Source: Thermodesulfobacteriota bacterium | Lineage (GTDB): Bacteria; Desulfobacterota; Desulfobulbia; Desulfobulbales; JBFMBH01 | Length of the DNA: 61,230 nt | Assembly: GCA_040755095.1 (NCBI GenBank) | Contig: JBFMBH010000008.1 | Span: 1 to 61,230, forward strand | Reading direction: 5' to 3' | In this document: positions 34,656 to 44,472 of the stretch, one piece after another | Position numbering within the stretch: the first letter of the stretch is position 1 | Layout of the letters: the number at the start of each line of letters is the position of its first letter | The notes under the pieces: model-generated | Told to the model about the DNA's origin: nothing | The model's database searches: none | What the model saw: the letters and a program-made list of their open reading frames with translations, nothing else | Translations under genes and position numbers: made by a program

Positions 34656-36107
34656 ATGGCCTTGAAGAAGAGAATCCTTGTCGCCAACCGCGGAGAGATC
34701 GCCCTCAGGATTATCCGGGCGATCCAGGAGCTGGGGCACACCGCCGTGGCCCTCTACGAAACGCCAGACAGCGAGGGCCTGCACATCCGCAGTGCCGATG
34801 AGGCGGTTTGGCTGGGGGACGGACCGCGGGTGGACTATCTGAATATCGACAAGGTGATGAAGGCGGCCAAGAAGACCAAGGCCGACGCCATCCACCCCGG
34901 CTACGGCTTTCTGGCCGAGAATCCGGCCCTGTCCCGAGCCTGCGAGGAGGCGGGCATCATCTTCATCGGCCCCACCTCCGAGGTGATCCACAACCTGGGC
35001 AACAAGGTGATCGCCCGCCGGCTGATGCGGGATGCCGGCATCCCGGTGGTGCCGGGCACCGAGGACCTGGTCCATGGCGAAGAAGGCCTGATGCAGGCCC
35101 GGGCCTTCATATCCCAGCACGGCTTTCCGGTCATGCTCAAGGCCACCGCCGGCGGCGGCGGCCGGGGCATCCGCCGGCTGGACAGCGACGCCCAGCTGGT
35201 CGCCGAGCTGCCGGTGGCGCGCAACGAGGCCCGGGCGGCCTTCAACGACGATTCCGTCTATCTGGAAAAGATGGTGGACAAGCCCAAGCATGTGGAGGTG
35301 CAGATCCTGGCCGACAAGTTCGGCAAGATCGTCCACCTGGGCTCCCGGGACTGCTCCATCCAGCGCCGCAACCAGAAGCTGGTGGAGATCGCACCCTCCC
35401 TGGTGGGGGACCAGGAGGTCGTCGACCGGATCTGCGCCACCGCCGTCAAGGCGGCCCAGGTGGCCGGCTACACCAACGCCGGCACCGTCGAGTTCCTGTT
35501 TGACCGCACCACCAAACAGTTCTACTTCATGGAGATCAACACCCGGCTGCAGGTGGAGCACACCGTCTCCGAGATGGTGACCGGCATCGATATCGTCCGC
35601 GCCCAGATCAAGCTGGCCCTGGGCCGTCCTCTCGCCTTCGGCCAGGCGGATATCAACATCCGCGGCTATGCCATCGAGATGCGGATCAATGCCGAGGACC
35701 CCAAGAACAACTTCATGCCTGAAGGCGGCAAGACGGTGACCGTCTACCGGTCGCCGGGTGGCTACGGCGTCCGTCTGGACGGCTTCGTCTACCAGGGCTT
35801 CACGGTGCCCCAGGTCTACGACTCGCTCCTGGTCAAGCTCACGGTGCACGGCTTCTCCTGGAATGAAACCGTGGACCGGCTGCGCCGCTGCCTCAGGAAC
35901 TTCGTCATCATCGGCCCCAGGACCACCATCCCCTTCTATATGAATCTGGTCCAGGACAAGGACTTCCGGGACGGCAACTTCGACACCTCCTATCTCGACA
36001 CCCACCCCCACCTCCTGAACTACCGGGAGCACAATGTCGAGGTGAACAAGCTGGCGAGCCTCATCGCCGAGATCCACCACAAGGGCTTCAACCCCCACGG
36101 CATCTGA
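34656..36107 (+). CDS. Biotin carboxylase subunit (AccC/PycA type)
   Basis: 483 residues from the ATG at 34656, preceded by GAGGAGAGG. Carboxylates biotin with bicarbonate and ATP. KRILVANRGEIALRIIRA, IHPGYGFLAENPA, KATAGGGGRGIRR (ATP grasp glycine loop), EVQILADKFGKIVHLGSRDCSIQRRNQKLVEIAPS, and FYFMEINTRLQVEHTVSEMVTGIDIV are all intact. A C-terminal tail of about 30 residues extends past the usual domain. The next gene encodes a carboxyltransferase with its own biotinyl domain, so the pair should form a two-subunit carboxylase similar to PycA/PycB. The substrate is open because the partner is unusual. Confidence 0.9.
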   Translation: MALKKRILVANRGEIALRIIRAIQELGHTAVALYETPDSEGLHIRSADEAVWLGDGPRVDYLNIDKVMKAAKKTKADAIHPGYGFLAENPALSRACEEAGIIFIGPTSEVIHNLGNKVIARRLMRDAGIPVVPGTEDLVHGEEGLMQARAFISQHGFPVMLKATAGGGGRGIRRLDSDAQLVAELPVARNEARAAFNDDSVYLEKMVDKPKHVEVQILADKFGKIVHLGSRDCSIQRRNQKLVEIAPSLVGDQEVVDRICATAVKAAQVAGYTNAGTVEFLFDRTTKQFYFMEINTRLQVEHTVSEMVTGIDIVRAQIKLALGRPLAFGQADINIRGYAIEMRINAEDPKNNFMPEGGKTVTVYRSPGGYGVRLDGFVYQGFTVPQVYDSLLVKLTVHGFSWNETVDRLRRCLRNFVIIGPRTTIPFYMNLVQDKDFRDGNFDTSYLDTHPHLLNYREHNVEVNKLASLIAEIHHKGFNPHGI

Positions 36108-36160
36108 CCTGTGGCTCCGGCCTTGCAGCCGGGCGGCCATCACCCTTTCGAGGAGCAGCC

Positions 36161-38071
36161 ATGGAGCGTATCGTCCCCGGCATGGGCGCCAGCGAGGTGT
36201 TGGCTCGCCTGCGCGCCGCAGACGGCTACTTCGTCACCAACACCATCCGCGATCTGTCCCAGGCCGACTTCAAGAATCGGATCCTCCTGCACACCGATTT
36301 GTTGGCGGCCCCCAGCCGCGATCGCGTCGGTCTCTTCTCTCTGGAGATCACCGGCGGCGCCTCGGTGCACGTGGACATCCTGCGCAAGCAGGTGGATCCG
36401 TTCTTGAAGCTGGAACTGCTCCGCAAGGAGATGCCCCACACCATGTTCCAGACCCTGTGCCGGGGGGTCAATCTTTTCGGCTACCGGCCCTATCCCCAGA
36501 ACGTCATCCGCCTGACGGTGCGGGAATTCGCCCGCTACGTGGACGTCTGGCGGGTCTTCGACTTCCTCAACCACGTGCCCAACATGCAGGCTGTATTCGA
36601 GGAGGTGCAGCGGGCCGGCAAGATCCTGGAACCCAGTATCTGCTTTTCCACCGGCCCCGAGCACACCGATGCCTATTACGTCAAGAAGGTGGCCGAGATC
36701 CTGGCCGTGACCGGCCCGGAGATCACCCTGTGCATCAAGAACCACGGGGGGCTGGGCTCCCCGCAACGGATCGGCGAACTGGTGGCGGCCCTGAAGCAGG
36801 CCTATCCGGATCTCGTCATCCACTACCACGGCCACAACACGGACGGCAACGACATCGGCCGCATCACCGCCGCGGTGCTGAACGGCGCCACCATCATCGA
36901 TGCCTCCGATCATGCCTTCACCGGCTACTACGGGCCGCCGCCGCTGCTCACCGTCATCCAGACCCTGAAGGCTTACGGCAAGAAAGCGGTGGGCCTGGAC
37001 GAGAAGGCGGTGATCGAGACCTCGGAAGTCCTGCGGCCGGAGCGGGAGCACTACGCCTATTTCGAGTCCCAGTTCAAGGGCTTCTCGCCCACGGTGCAGA
37101 TCCACAAGCTGCCTGGCGGCGCCATGGGCAGCTCCTTCGAGCAGGCGGTGAAGGGCAGGTTCCTGCATCTTATGCCCCAGATCCTCCATGAGGAGCTGCC
37201 CAAGGTCCAGGTCGAGCTGGGCAACTGGTGGAGCGTCACCCCGGGCTCCCAGATCCTGTGGACCACGGCGGTGACGAACGTCCAGACCGGCGATCGCTAC
37301 GCCAATGCCTCCGGCGATCTCCGGAACCTCCTGCTGGGTCGTTATGGACCGTTCCCCTTCTACCGGCCCGCAGACTGGATCTACGAGAAGGTCTTCGGTC
37401 CGGACTGGGAGAAGGTGGTGGGCGCCGAGGGCGGCATCGCGATCATCGAGGACGTGGATCTGGACAAGGAGTGGCAGGCCCTGGCGGAGAAGCTCAACTT
37501 CGAGCCGACCACCCAGCAGCTGGTCACCTATCTCCAGCATCCCAACGACGCGGTGGCCTTCTTCAAGTTCGAGGAGCAGTACGGCCGCAGCTATGTGCTG
37601 CCGCCCAGTGTCTGGTTCCGGCGCGGCGGCTTCCGGCTCGGCGAGACCCTGGCCTTCGATGATCACTTCGGCAAGTCCCACCTCCTCGAGATCGGTCCCA
37701 GCCACCAGGCGGAGAACGGCCAGTGGCTGGTCTACCTCAAGGTGGACCACCACCAGGAGATCTTTGGCCTGGAGCCGGAGGAGAAGGTGGGCGGTCCCGC
37801 CAAGCAGCCGGCCCTGTCCAAGGAGGAGATCGCCGAGCTGGCGGCGGTGGGCGACATCCGGGCGCCCTTTGCCGCCACCGTCTGCCAGATCGACATCCTG
37901 GCCGGCAAGGAGATTGCCCGGGAAGACCGCCTGCTGATCCTGGAGGCGATGAAGATGCAGACCCCCATTGCCAGTCAGATCAGGGGCAAGGTTGGCCAGG
38001 TCTTCGTGAAGCTGGGCCAGAGCGTCCAGCCGGGGGACAAGCTGGTGAAGATCATCCCCGCCGCGGACTAG
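36161..38071 (+). CDS. Divergent HMGL-like carboxyltransferase with biotinyl domain
   Basis: 636 residues. The TIM-barrel half follows pyruvate carboxylase B/transcarboxylase 5S order: TNTIRDLSQ, LEITGGASVHVDIL, RGVNLFGYRPYPQNV, WRVFDFLNHVPNM, TLCIKNHGG, IHYHGHNTDGND and KLPGGAMGS. A conserved carboxylase domain follows, and the end is a biotinyl domain with Lys598 in LEAMKMQT. Differences stand out: the usual RDxHQS active-site loop reads RDLSQA, with the His lost, the KDxAG loop reads KNHGG, and the DTA strand reads DASDHAF. So it is a distinct branch, and pyruvate or oxaloacetate as substrate is not certain. Ends at a strong hairpin. Confidence 0.8.
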   Translation: MERIVPGMGASEVLARLRAADGYFVTNTIRDLSQADFKNRILLHTDLLAAPSRDRVGLFSLEITGGASVHVDILRKQVDPFLKLELLRKEMPHTMFQTLCRGVNLFGYRPYPQNVIRLTVREFARYVDVWRVFDFLNHVPNMQAVFEEVQRAGKILEPSICFSTGPEHTDAYYVKKVAEILAVTGPEITLCIKNHGGLGSPQRIGELVAALKQAYPDLVIHYHGHNTDGNDIGRITAAVLNGATIIDASDHAFTGYYGPPPLLTVIQTLKAYGKKAVGLDEKAVIETSEVLRPEREHYAYFESQFKGFSPTVQIHKLPGGAMGSSFEQAVKGRFLHLMPQILHEELPKVQVELGNWWSVTPGSQILWTTAVTNVQTGDRYANASGDLRNLLLGRYGPFPFYRPADWIYEKVFGPDWEKVVGAEGGIAIIEDVDLDKEWQALAEKLNFEPTTQQLVTYLQHPNDAVAFFKFEEQYGRSYVLPPSVWFRRGGFRLGETLAFDDHFGKSHLLEIGPSHQAENGQWLVYLKVDHHQEIFGLEPEEKVGGPAKQPALSKEEIAELAAVGDIRAPFAATVCQIDILAGKEIAREDRLLILEAMKMQTPIASQIRGKVGQVFVKLGQSVQPGDKLVKIIPAAD

Positions 38072-38088
38072 CCAGGGGAGAGAGAAAC

Positions 38089-38130
38089 CGCGAAGGCCCG
38101 CCCTCCCCCGAGGGAAGGCGGGCCTTCGCG
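38089..38130. terminator. Hairpin terminator between convergent genes
   Basis: Perfect 14-bp stem, 38089-38102 with 38117-38130, 14-base loop that can add three more pairs. No U-run on the plus strand; on the minus strand it is followed by GTTTCTCTC. Probably serves both directions. Confidence 0.6.
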
Positions 38131-38163
38131 CTTGACCGGGCGGGGCCGGAGTCGCCCCCCGTT

Positions 38164-38493
38164 CTAGCCTGCCATCTCCACCAGGGAGTTTTCGGTGCCG
38201 AAGGTGTTGCCGATCCGGTTGGGGTTGGCGGGATCGGTCCACCAGACGCCGTCCACCACGAACTGGTACTCGTAGCGGCCCGGGGCCAGCCTGATCTTCT
38301 TCTTCCAGACCCCGCCCTTGTACTTGCGCATCCGCGAATGATCGTCCAGGGCCCAGCCGTTGAACGTCCCGGCCACGTAGACCTCCTGGGCGTCAACTGC
38401 CTGCAGGACGAACTCGTGGGATGAATCCGTTGCCTTCTTGGCGGTGCTGGCCCTCTTGGTGGTTGCTGCCTTGGTCCCTTCCTTCCCGGCCAT
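38164..38493 (-). CDS. Stand-alone glycogen-binding (CBM48/AMPK-type) domain protein
   Basis: 109 residues from the ATG at 38493 with GAGGAGAG upstream. The first 25 are Lys/Ala/Thr-rich and basic. The rest is one CBM48-like beta sandwich: VYVAGTFNGWALDDHSRMRKYKGGVWKKKIRLAPGRYEYQFVVDGVWWTDP has the Trp and Lys/Asn residues that bind alpha-glucan in AMPK beta subunits. No catalytic domain is attached and no glycogen gene is adjacent. Likely a carbohydrate-binding adaptor, perhaps targeting a partner to glycogen (inference). Confidence 0.8.
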   Translation of the reverse strand: MAGKEGTKAATTKRASTAKKATDSSHEFVLQAVDAQEVYVAGTFNGWALDDHSRMRKYKGGVWKKKIRLAPGRYEYQFVVDGVWWTDPANPNRIGNTFGTENSLVEMAG

Positions 38494-38618
38494 GTGTGCT
38501 CTCCTCACGTATGTGGACGCCCATGATTGGCCACTTGCCCAGCAGCCGTTTCTCCGTTCCCCGAAGCCCCACCTGTTGGCGAGATCCTTGACAGGATGAG
38601 GAAAACCCGGATCCCTTG

Positions 38619-39068
38619 TCAAGGGGATTTCATGCCGAACTCCAGCCGGCTGAACTGCAGGGCCTCCTGCCAAGGCCGGCCAAGATCGATGCCAACCACC
38701 TCGACGATGCAGACCTCCAGCACCAGATAGACCGTGGTGTCCTTGCGTACACAGCCGGTCAGGGTCTCCCCGTGCAGTCCCAGGGCCGCGTGCAGATGGA
38801 TGCGGGGCTCGTCGCCCTCCCAGGCGATGCTGCCAAAGCCCAGCACCTCCCGGGAGCCGTCCAGATGGCGCCAGACCGGGTCCGGCGGCACCACCGGCTC
38901 CCGCGGTCCGGTCACCACTGCCGCCTGGCGGATCCCGCCCAGGATGTGCAGCCAACCGCCACGGATCCGCTCGGCCACCACCAGCTGCTTGATCTCCTGC
39001 CAGAAATCCTCGCCGTCATCCAGGCGAGCCACCACCACCCGACCGATCTGTCCTACCCGGTAGTCCAT
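38619..39068 (-). CDS. PPC/DUF296-domain protein
   Basis: 149 residues from the ATG at 39068. The PPC (plants and prokaryotes conserved) fold is seen in LDDGEDFWQEIKQLVVAERIRGGWLHILGGIRQAAVV, GSIAWEGDEPRIHLHAALG and LTGCVRKDTTVYLVLEVCIVEV. Three His in the HLHAALG region could bind metal, as in several bacterial members. In plants the domain is tied to AT-hook proteins; in bacteria it is usually stand-alone with unknown role. Divergent from nnr. Confidence 0.82.
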   Translation of the reverse strand: MDYRVGQIGRVVVARLDDGEDFWQEIKQLVVAERIRGGWLHILGGIRQAAVVTGPREPVVPPDPVWRHLDGSREVLGFGSIAWEGDEPRIHLHAALGLHGETLTGCVRKDTTVYLVLEVCIVEVVGIDLGRPWQEALQFSRLEFGMKSP

Positions 39069-39114
39069 TGCGCCCTCCCACTGGCCAGCCCCTGGCCGCG
39101 CCTGGTCTTTTCTC

Positions 39115-39144
39115 TTGAGCGTTCCGGAGCGAGCCCCGTATACT
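39115..39144 (+). promoter_or_regulatory. Sigma-70-like promoter of nnr
   Basis: TTGAGC, an 18-base spacer and TATACT, about 60 bases upstream of the nnr start. Confidence 0.5.
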
Positions 39145-39204
39145 GGCCACCGGTCAGAAGGACAGAAACTGCCCCGCCCTCCCTGCCACCGGACGGATAC
39201 CGTC

Positions 39205-40794
39205 ATGCAGCTCGCCAGTGCCGAAGAGATGCGGGCCATCGACCGCGCCACCATCGAAGAGATGGGGCTGCCGGGGGTGGTGCTCATGGAGAACGCCGGC
39301 CGGCAGACCGTTGCCGCCATGGGCCGCCTGTTCGACCCCTTGGCCGGCAAACGGGTGAGCCTGGTGATCGGCCCCGGCAACAACGGCGGTGACGGCCTGG
39401 TCATCGCCCGCCTGCTCCAGCAGCAAGGCTGCCGGCCGGAGGTGGAGCTCCTGGTGCCCGGCGAGCGCCTGACCGGCGACGCCGGCACCAATCTGGCCAT
39501 CGTCGAGGGCCTGCCTGTCCCCATCCGGCTGGTCCTGGGCGAGGAGGCCATCCCGGCCCTGGCCGAGCGACTGGGCCGCAGCGACCTGGTGGTGGACGCC
39601 ATCTTCGGCACCGGCCTGACCCGCCACGTGGGCGGCCATTTTGCCGCCGCCATCGAGGCCATGAACAGCTGCGGCCGGCCGGTGGTGGCAGTGGACATCC
39701 CCTCCGGGCTGGATGCCGACAGCGGCCAGCCCCTGGGGGTGGCCGTGCGGGCGACCCTTACCGTCACCTTCGGTCTCGCCAAGCCAGGCCTGGTGGTCAC
39801 CCCCGGCTGCCTCCTGGCCGGCCGGCTGGAGGTGGCCGATATCGGCCTCCTGCGGGAGGCGGTGGCCGCCGTCGGACCCCGGCGGCGGCTGCTGGACGAG
39901 CCGTGGGCCGGGTCCCTGGTACCGGCCCGGCCCGAGGACGGGCACAAGGGCACCTTCGGCCACCTTCTCGTTGTGGCCGGCTCCCAGGGCCACACCGGTG
40001 CCGCCCTTCTCGCCGGCCTGGGCGGACTGCGAGCCGGCGCCGGGCTGGTCAGCCTCGCCGTGCCCTCCTTCCTCAACCCGATTTTCGAAACCCGCCTCCT
40101 GGAGGCGATGACCGTGCCCTTGCCGGCCGCTGGCGGCGGACTGGCCGCCGAGGCCCTGCCGGAGATCCGGGCCGCCCTGACCGGCAAGTCCGCCCTGGTG
40201 ATCGGTCCCGGGCTGGGCACCGGGCCGGCCATCCGCCTTCTTCTGGCCGGCCTCCTGGAGGATCTTGCGCTGCCGGTGGTCCTGGACGCCGACGCCCTGA
40301 CCATCCTGGCCCAGGAGCGGTCCCTCCTGGATGGCCTGGCTCGGCTGGCGGGGCGGGTGGTTCTCACCCCCCACCCGGGCGAGATGGGCCGCCTGACCGG
40401 TACCAGTGCCAAGGCGGTGCAGGGGGCCCGGATCGCCCAGGCCGAGGCCTTGGCCCGGCGTCACGGTGTGGTGCTGGCGCTCAAGGGCAGCCGGACCCTG
40501 ATCGCGGGTCCGGAGGGCGACCTGGCCGTCTGCCCGGCCGGCAACCCCGGCATGGCGTGTGGCGGCATGGGGGACGTCCTGGCCGGCATCATTGGCGGGC
40601 TTCTGGCCCAGGGCGTCCCGTCCTGGCAAGCGGCCTGCCTGGGGGTATACGCCCATGGCCTGGCCGGCGACCGGCTCGCCCGGCGGCTGGGCGGCCACCG
40701 CGGCCTCCTGGCCTCGGAGCTGGCGGACGAGCTGCCCGGGGTGCTGGAAGGGCTGGCGACGGCCGCCGATCAGTTGCGACCCACCCCCACGTAG
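39205..40794 (+). CDS. nnr: Bifunctional NAD(P)H-hydrate epimerase/dehydratase
   Basis: 529 residues. Repairs hydrated NAD(P)H. The N-terminal YjeF_N epimerase (to about 215) has VVLMENAGRQTV, VIGPGNNGGDGLVIARLL and VDAIFGTGLTR; the C-terminal ribokinase-like dehydratase has HKGTFGHLLVVAGS, LVIGPGLGTG, LTPHPGEMGRL, LKGSRTLI and the catalytic GMACGGMGDVLAG. Both halves look complete. Convergent with ugd; the last 25 bases of the two genes overlap tail to tail. Confidence 0.95.
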   Translation: MQLASAEEMRAIDRATIEEMGLPGVVLMENAGRQTVAAMGRLFDPLAGKRVSLVIGPGNNGGDGLVIARLLQQQGCRPEVELLVPGERLTGDAGTNLAIVEGLPVPIRLVLGEEAIPALAERLGRSDLVVDAIFGTGLTRHVGGHFAAAIEAMNSCGRPVVAVDIPSGLDADSGQPLGVAVRATLTVTFGLAKPGLVVTPGCLLAGRLEVADIGLLREAVAAVGPRRRLLDEPWAGSLVPARPEDGHKGTFGHLLVVAGSQGHTGAALLAGLGGLRAGAGLVSLAVPSFLNPIFETRLLEAMTVPLPAAGGGLAAEALPEIRAALTGKSALVIGPGLGTGPAIRLLLAGLLEDLALPVVLDADALTILAQERSLLDGLARLAGRVVLTPHPGEMGRLTGTSAKAVQGARIAQAEALARRHGVVLALKGSRTLIAGPEGDLAVCPAGNPGMACGGMGDVLAGIIGGLLAQGVPSWQAACLGVYAHGLAGDRLARRLGGHRGLLASELADELPGVLEGLATAADQLRPTPT

Positions 40795-42077
40795 GTGAAG
40801 CCCAGGCCCTTGAGCCGGGCCGGCTCGTAAACGTTGCGCAGGTCGATGAAAACCGGCGTCCGCACCAGGGCCCGCACCCGCTCCAGGTCCAGGGCCCGGT
40901 ACTGGTTCCACTCGGTGAGCAGCACCACCGCATCCGCCCCCCGGCAGGCCTCGTAGGGGTTGGCCACATAGGTCAGGTCCGGCAGGTACTTGGCGGCCTC
41001 GGGCATCCCCTGGGGGTCGTGGGCCTGGATGACCGCCCCCCGCTCCTGGAGGGCCGGCAGGATGGTCAGGGCCGGGGCGTCCCGCATGTCGTCGGTCTCG
41101 GGCTTGAAGGTGAGCCCCAGGACGCCGATGGTCTTGCCCGCCTCGACGCCGCCCAGGGCGTCCCGGATCTTCTTGGCCATCCGGGCCTTCTGGGCCGCGT
41201 TCACCTCCACCGCCGCCTCCACCAGCCGCACCGCCACCCCATTCTCCTGGGCTACCCGCATCAGGGCGACCGTGTCCTTGGGAAAGCAGGAGCCGCCGTA
41301 GCCCGGGCCGGCGTGCAGGAACTTCCTGCCGATCCGGCCATCGAGCCCCACCGCCTTGGCCAGGGTCACCACATCCGCCCCCACCGCCTCGCACATGGCC
41401 GCCATCTCGTTGATGAAGCTGACCTTCATGGCCAGAAAGGCGTTGGCCGCGTACTTGATGAGCTCTGCCGTTTCGAGGTTGGCGATCACGAAGGGGGTTT
41501 CGATGAGGTAGAGGGGCTTGTAGATCTCCTTGAGGAGGACGATGGCCCGCTCCGAGCTGGAGCCGATCACCACCCGGTCCGGCCGCATGAAGTCATTGAT
41601 CGCCGCTCCTTCCCGCAGAAACTCGGGATTGGAAGCGATATCGAAGCTGGCCCCGGGGCTGGTCTCCTGGATGATCCGCGCCACCTGCCGCCCCGTACCC
41701 ACCGGCACCGTGCTCTTGGTGACCACCACCGTGTAGCCATCGAGATGGCCGGCCAGCTCCCGGGCAGCGTCGTAGACGAAGGACAGGTTGGCGTAGCCGT
41801 CTCCCCGGCGACTGGAGGGGGTGCCGACCGCGATGAACACCGCCTTGGCGCCCGCCACCGCCTGCCCCAGATCGGTGGTGAAAAAGAGCCGCTCCTCGCC
41901 GCTGTTCTTGCGGACCAGCTCCGCCAGCCCCGGCTCGTAGATGGGGAGCCGGCCGGAGGTCAGGATCTCGATCTTGGCCGCGTCCTTGTCCACGCAGGTG
42001 ACCCGGTGGCCAAGCTCGGACAGACAGGTGCCGGTGACCAGCCCCACGTAGCCGGTGCCGATCATGCAGATGTTCAT
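40770..42077 (-). CDS. ugd: UDP-glucose 6-dehydrogenase
   Basis: 435 residues. Oxidises UDP-glucose to UDP-glucuronate with two NAD. MNICMIGTGYVGLVTGTCLSELGH binds NAD; VGTPSSRRGDGYANLSFV, SNPEFLREGAAINDFMRPDRVVIG, and KYAANAFLAMKVSFINEMA follow; the catalytic Cys is in YGGSCFPKDTVAL, and the C-terminal domain has LGLTFKPETDDMRDAPAL. Last gene of the sugar-nucleotide operon, 15 bases after a UDP-glucuronate epimerase, so the two supply UDP-galacturonate together. Confidence 0.95.
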   Translation of the reverse strand: MNICMIGTGYVGLVTGTCLSELGHRVTCVDKDAAKIEILTSGRLPIYEPGLAELVRKNSGEERLFFTTDLGQAVAGAKAVFIAVGTPSSRRGDGYANLSFVYDAARELAGHLDGYTVVVTKSTVPVGTGRQVARIIQETSPGASFDIASNPEFLREGAAINDFMRPDRVVIGSSSERAIVLLKEIYKPLYLIETPFVIANLETAELIKYAANAFLAMKVSFINEMAAMCEAVGADVVTLAKAVGLDGRIGRKFLHAGPGYGGSCFPKDTVALMRVAQENGVAVRLVEAAVEVNAAQKARMAKKIRDALGGVEAGKTIGVLGLTFKPETDDMRDAPALTILPALQERGAVIQAHDPQGMPEAAKYLPDLTYVANPYEACRGADAVVLLTEWNQYRALDLERVRALVRTPVFIDLRNVYEPARLKGLGFTYVGVGRN

Positions 42078-42092
42078 GGGCTTCTCCCCGGG

Positions 42093-43103
42093 TCAGACCC
42101 GGTAATAGGCGCGGTACCAGTCCACGAAGCGCCGGATGCCGGTCTCCACCGAGGTGGCGGGCTTGAAGCCCACCGCGGCCTCCAGATCCTGGACATCGGC
42201 ATAGGTGGCTGGCACGTCCCCTGGCTGCAACGGCAGGAAGTTCTTCTGGGCGGTCCTGCCCAGACACGCCTCCAGAACCTCGATGTAGCGCATCAGCTCC
42301 ACCGGCTGGTTGTTGCCGATGTTGTACACCCGGTGGCGACAGGAGCTGGTGGCCGGATCCGGGGCCTCACCGGTCCATTCGGGATTGGGCGCCGGCAGAT
42401 GATCGATGACCCGCACCACCCCTTCGACGATATCATCGATGTAGGTGAAATCCCGCCGCATCTGGCCGTGGTTGAAGACATCGATGGGGCGGTCTTCCAG
42501 GATGGCCTTGGTGAAGAGGAAGAGAGCCATGTCCGGCCGGCCCCAGGGGCCGTAGACGGTAAAGAAGCGCAAGCCGGTGGCGGCCAGGCCATAAAGTTGG
42601 CAGTAGACATGGGCCATGAGCTCGTTGGCCTTCTTGCTGGCCGCGTACAGGGAGACGGGGTGATCGACGTTGTCGTGCACGGAAAACGGCATCCTCGTGT
42701 TGGCGCCGTAGACCGAGCTGGAGGAGGCGTAGACCAGATGCCTGACCCCGGTGTGGCGGCAGCCCTCGAGGATGTTGACGAAGCCCACCAGGTTGGTATC
42801 CACATAGGCGTGGGGGTTGACGAGGGAATAGCGCACCCCCGCCTGGGCCGCCAAGTTGACCACGGCGTCGAAGGCCTGCTCCTGGAACAACTGCGCCATG
42901 CCCGCCCGGTCGGCCAGGTCCAGACGCACATCGGTGAAGGCCGGATGGGGCAGGAGCTGATCCAGCCGCGCCTGCTTGAGGCCGGGATCGTAGTAGTCGT
43001 TGAGGTTGTCCAGGCCGACCACCTGCCAGCCGTCGGCCAAGAGCCGCCGGCTGAGATGGAAGCCGATGAAGCCGGCAGCGCCGGTGATGAGGATTCGGGG
43101 CAT
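42093..43103 (-). CDS. UDP-glucuronate 4-epimerase family protein
   Basis: 336 residues from the ATG at 43103, with AGGAG nine bases upstream; a GTG at 43112 is possible. Extended SDR fold: [19 protein letters not shown] for NAD, the [17 protein letters not shown] signature that marks UDP-glucuronate epimerases, [13 protein letters not shown], Ser triad SSSSVYG and the [10 protein letters not shown] catalytic Tyr-Lys, then [15 protein letters not shown]. It should convert the product of ugd to UDP-galacturonate. Third from the end of the operon order glmS to ugd. Confidence 0.9.
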   Translation of the reverse strand: MPRILITGAAGFIGFHLSRRLLADGWQVVGLDNLNDYYDPGLKQARLDQLLPHPAFTDVRLDLADRAGMAQLFQEQAFDAVVNLAAQAGVRYSLVNPHAYVDTNLVGFVNILEGCRHTGVRHLVYASSSSVYGANTRMPFSVHDNVDHPVSLYAASKKANELMAHVYCQLYGLAATGLRFFTVYGPWGRPDMALFLFTKAILEDRPIDVFNHGQMRRDFTYIDDIVEGVVRVIDHLPAPNPEWTGEAPDPATSSCRHRVYNIGNNQPVELMRYIEVLEACLGRTAQKNFLPLQPGDVPATYADVQDLEAAVGFKPATSVETGIRRFVDWYRAYYRV

Positions 43104-43119
43104 GGCGGGCACTCCTGGG

Positions 43120-44442
43120 TCAGGCCGACACCACCTTGGCTACCGCGCCAGGGCGGCCGGCAAAGGCGTTGCGGGTATCGATGATGAGCGAGGCGTGCTG
43201 GAGGATGAAGTCGTAATCGTAGGCGGAATGATCCGTGGCCAGCAGCACGCAGTCGAAACCGGCCAGGGCCTCGGCGGTCAGGGGCACCGACTCCCAGTCG
43301 AAGGCGTAGTGGCGGCCCGGCCACAGCTTGGGGATGTGGGGATCGTTGTAGGCAACCTGGGCGCCCTTGGCCAGGAGCAGCTCGATCAGCTTGAAGGAAG
43401 GCGACTCCCGGGGATCATCCACGTCCTTTTTGTAGGCCACCCCCAGAAGCAGCACCCGGGCGCCGTTGAGGGCCCGGCCCCGGTCGTTCAAAGCCTCCAT
43501 GGCCCGCTGCACCACGTAATACGGCATGGCCGAGTTCACCTCCCCGGCCAGCTCGATGAACTTGGTGGGGAAATCGAACTCCCGGGCCTTCCAGGTCAGG
43601 TAAAAGGGGTCGATGGGGATGCAGTGGCCGCCCAGGCCAGGCCCGGGATAGAACGGCATGAAGCCGAAGGGCTTGGTGGAGGCGGCCCGGATCACCTCGA
43701 AGACGTCGATGCCCATGCGGTGGCACAAGAGCTTGAGCTCATTGACCAGGGCGATATTGACGCTGCGGAAGATGTTCTCCAGAAGCTTGGTCAGCTCCGC
43801 CACCTGGGTGGAGGAGACCGGCACCACCTGGTCGAGGCCGCTTTGGTACAGGCGCACCGCCAGATCGGTGCACCGGGGGTCGATGCCGCCCACCACCTTG
43901 GGGATGTCGGCGGTGGCGAAGCGGGGATTGCCCGGATCCTCCCGCTCCGGCGAGAAGGCCAGGGCAAAATCGCTACCAGCCGTAAGCCCCCCCGCCTCCA
44001 GGATCGGCTGTACCACCTCGACAGTGGTGCCCGGATAGGTGGTGCTCTCCAGCGCCACCAGCTGCCCGGGCCGCAAGCGCATGCTGATGGCGCGGGCGGT
44101 GTCCTCGATGTAGGACAGATCCGGCTCCCGGCTCCTGGTGAGCGGGGTAGGCACACAGATGACGATGGCGTCCGGCTCCCCCAGGCGGCCGAAATCGGCG
44201 GTGGCGGTGAAGCGGCCCTCCTGCCGGAAACCGTCCAGCTCGGCAGCGGGCACATGCTTGATGTAGCTCTCCCCGCGGTCAAGCTTGGCCACCTTGGCGG
44301 GGTCGACATCGAAGCCCAGCACCCGCACCCCGCGGCGCAGGAAGGTCAGGCTCAAGGGCAGACCCACATAGCCCAGGCCAACCACCCCCAGAAGATGGGT
44401 CCGGGAATCGATCCGTTCCTGCAAGGTATCGAGCGCGCTCAT
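43120..44442 (-). CDS. wbpA: UDP-N-acetylhexosamine 6-dehydrogenase (WbpA/TviB type)
   Basis: 440 residues from the ATG at 44442, with GAGGAAGG upstream. [21 protein letters not shown] binds [42 protein letters not shown] and [21 protein letters not shown] are typical of the UDP-GlcNAc/ManNAc dehydrogenase branch rather than ugd. The catalytic Cys is in [16 protein letters not shown]. Makes a UDP-N-acetylhexosaminuronic acid for surface glycans. A DegT aminotransferase at 58619, far downstream, is of the kind that acts on this product after oxidation. Confidence 0.9.
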   Translation of the reverse strand: MSALDTLQERIDSRTHLLGVVGLGYVGLPLSLTFLRRGVRVLGFDVDPAKVAKLDRGESYIKHVPAAELDGFRQEGRFTATADFGRLGEPDAIVICVPTPLTRSREPDLSYIEDTARAISMRLRPGQLVALESTTYPGTTVEVVQPILEAGGLTAGSDFALAFSPEREDPGNPRFATADIPKVVGGIDPRCTDLAVRLYQSGLDQVVPVSSTQVAELTKLLENIFRSVNIALVNELKLLCHRMGIDVFEVIRAASTKPFGFMPFYPGPGLGGHCIPIDPFYLTWKAREFDFPTKFIELAGEVNSAMPYYVVQRAMEALNDRGRALNGARVLLLGVAYKKDVDDPRESPSFKLIELLLAKGAQVAYNDPHIPKLWPGRHYAFDWESVPLTAEALAGFDCVLLATDHSAYDYDFILQHASLIIDTRNAFAGRPGAVAKVVSA

Positions 44443-44472
44443 CGTGGCCTTCCTCAAGAAGAATAAGGGGAT

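Noticed and set aside
39903-43184. 1093-residue plus-strand frame across nnr, ugd and an epimerase
   Set aside because: Shadow frame through three well-recognised genes; low-complexity His/Gln/Gly composition.
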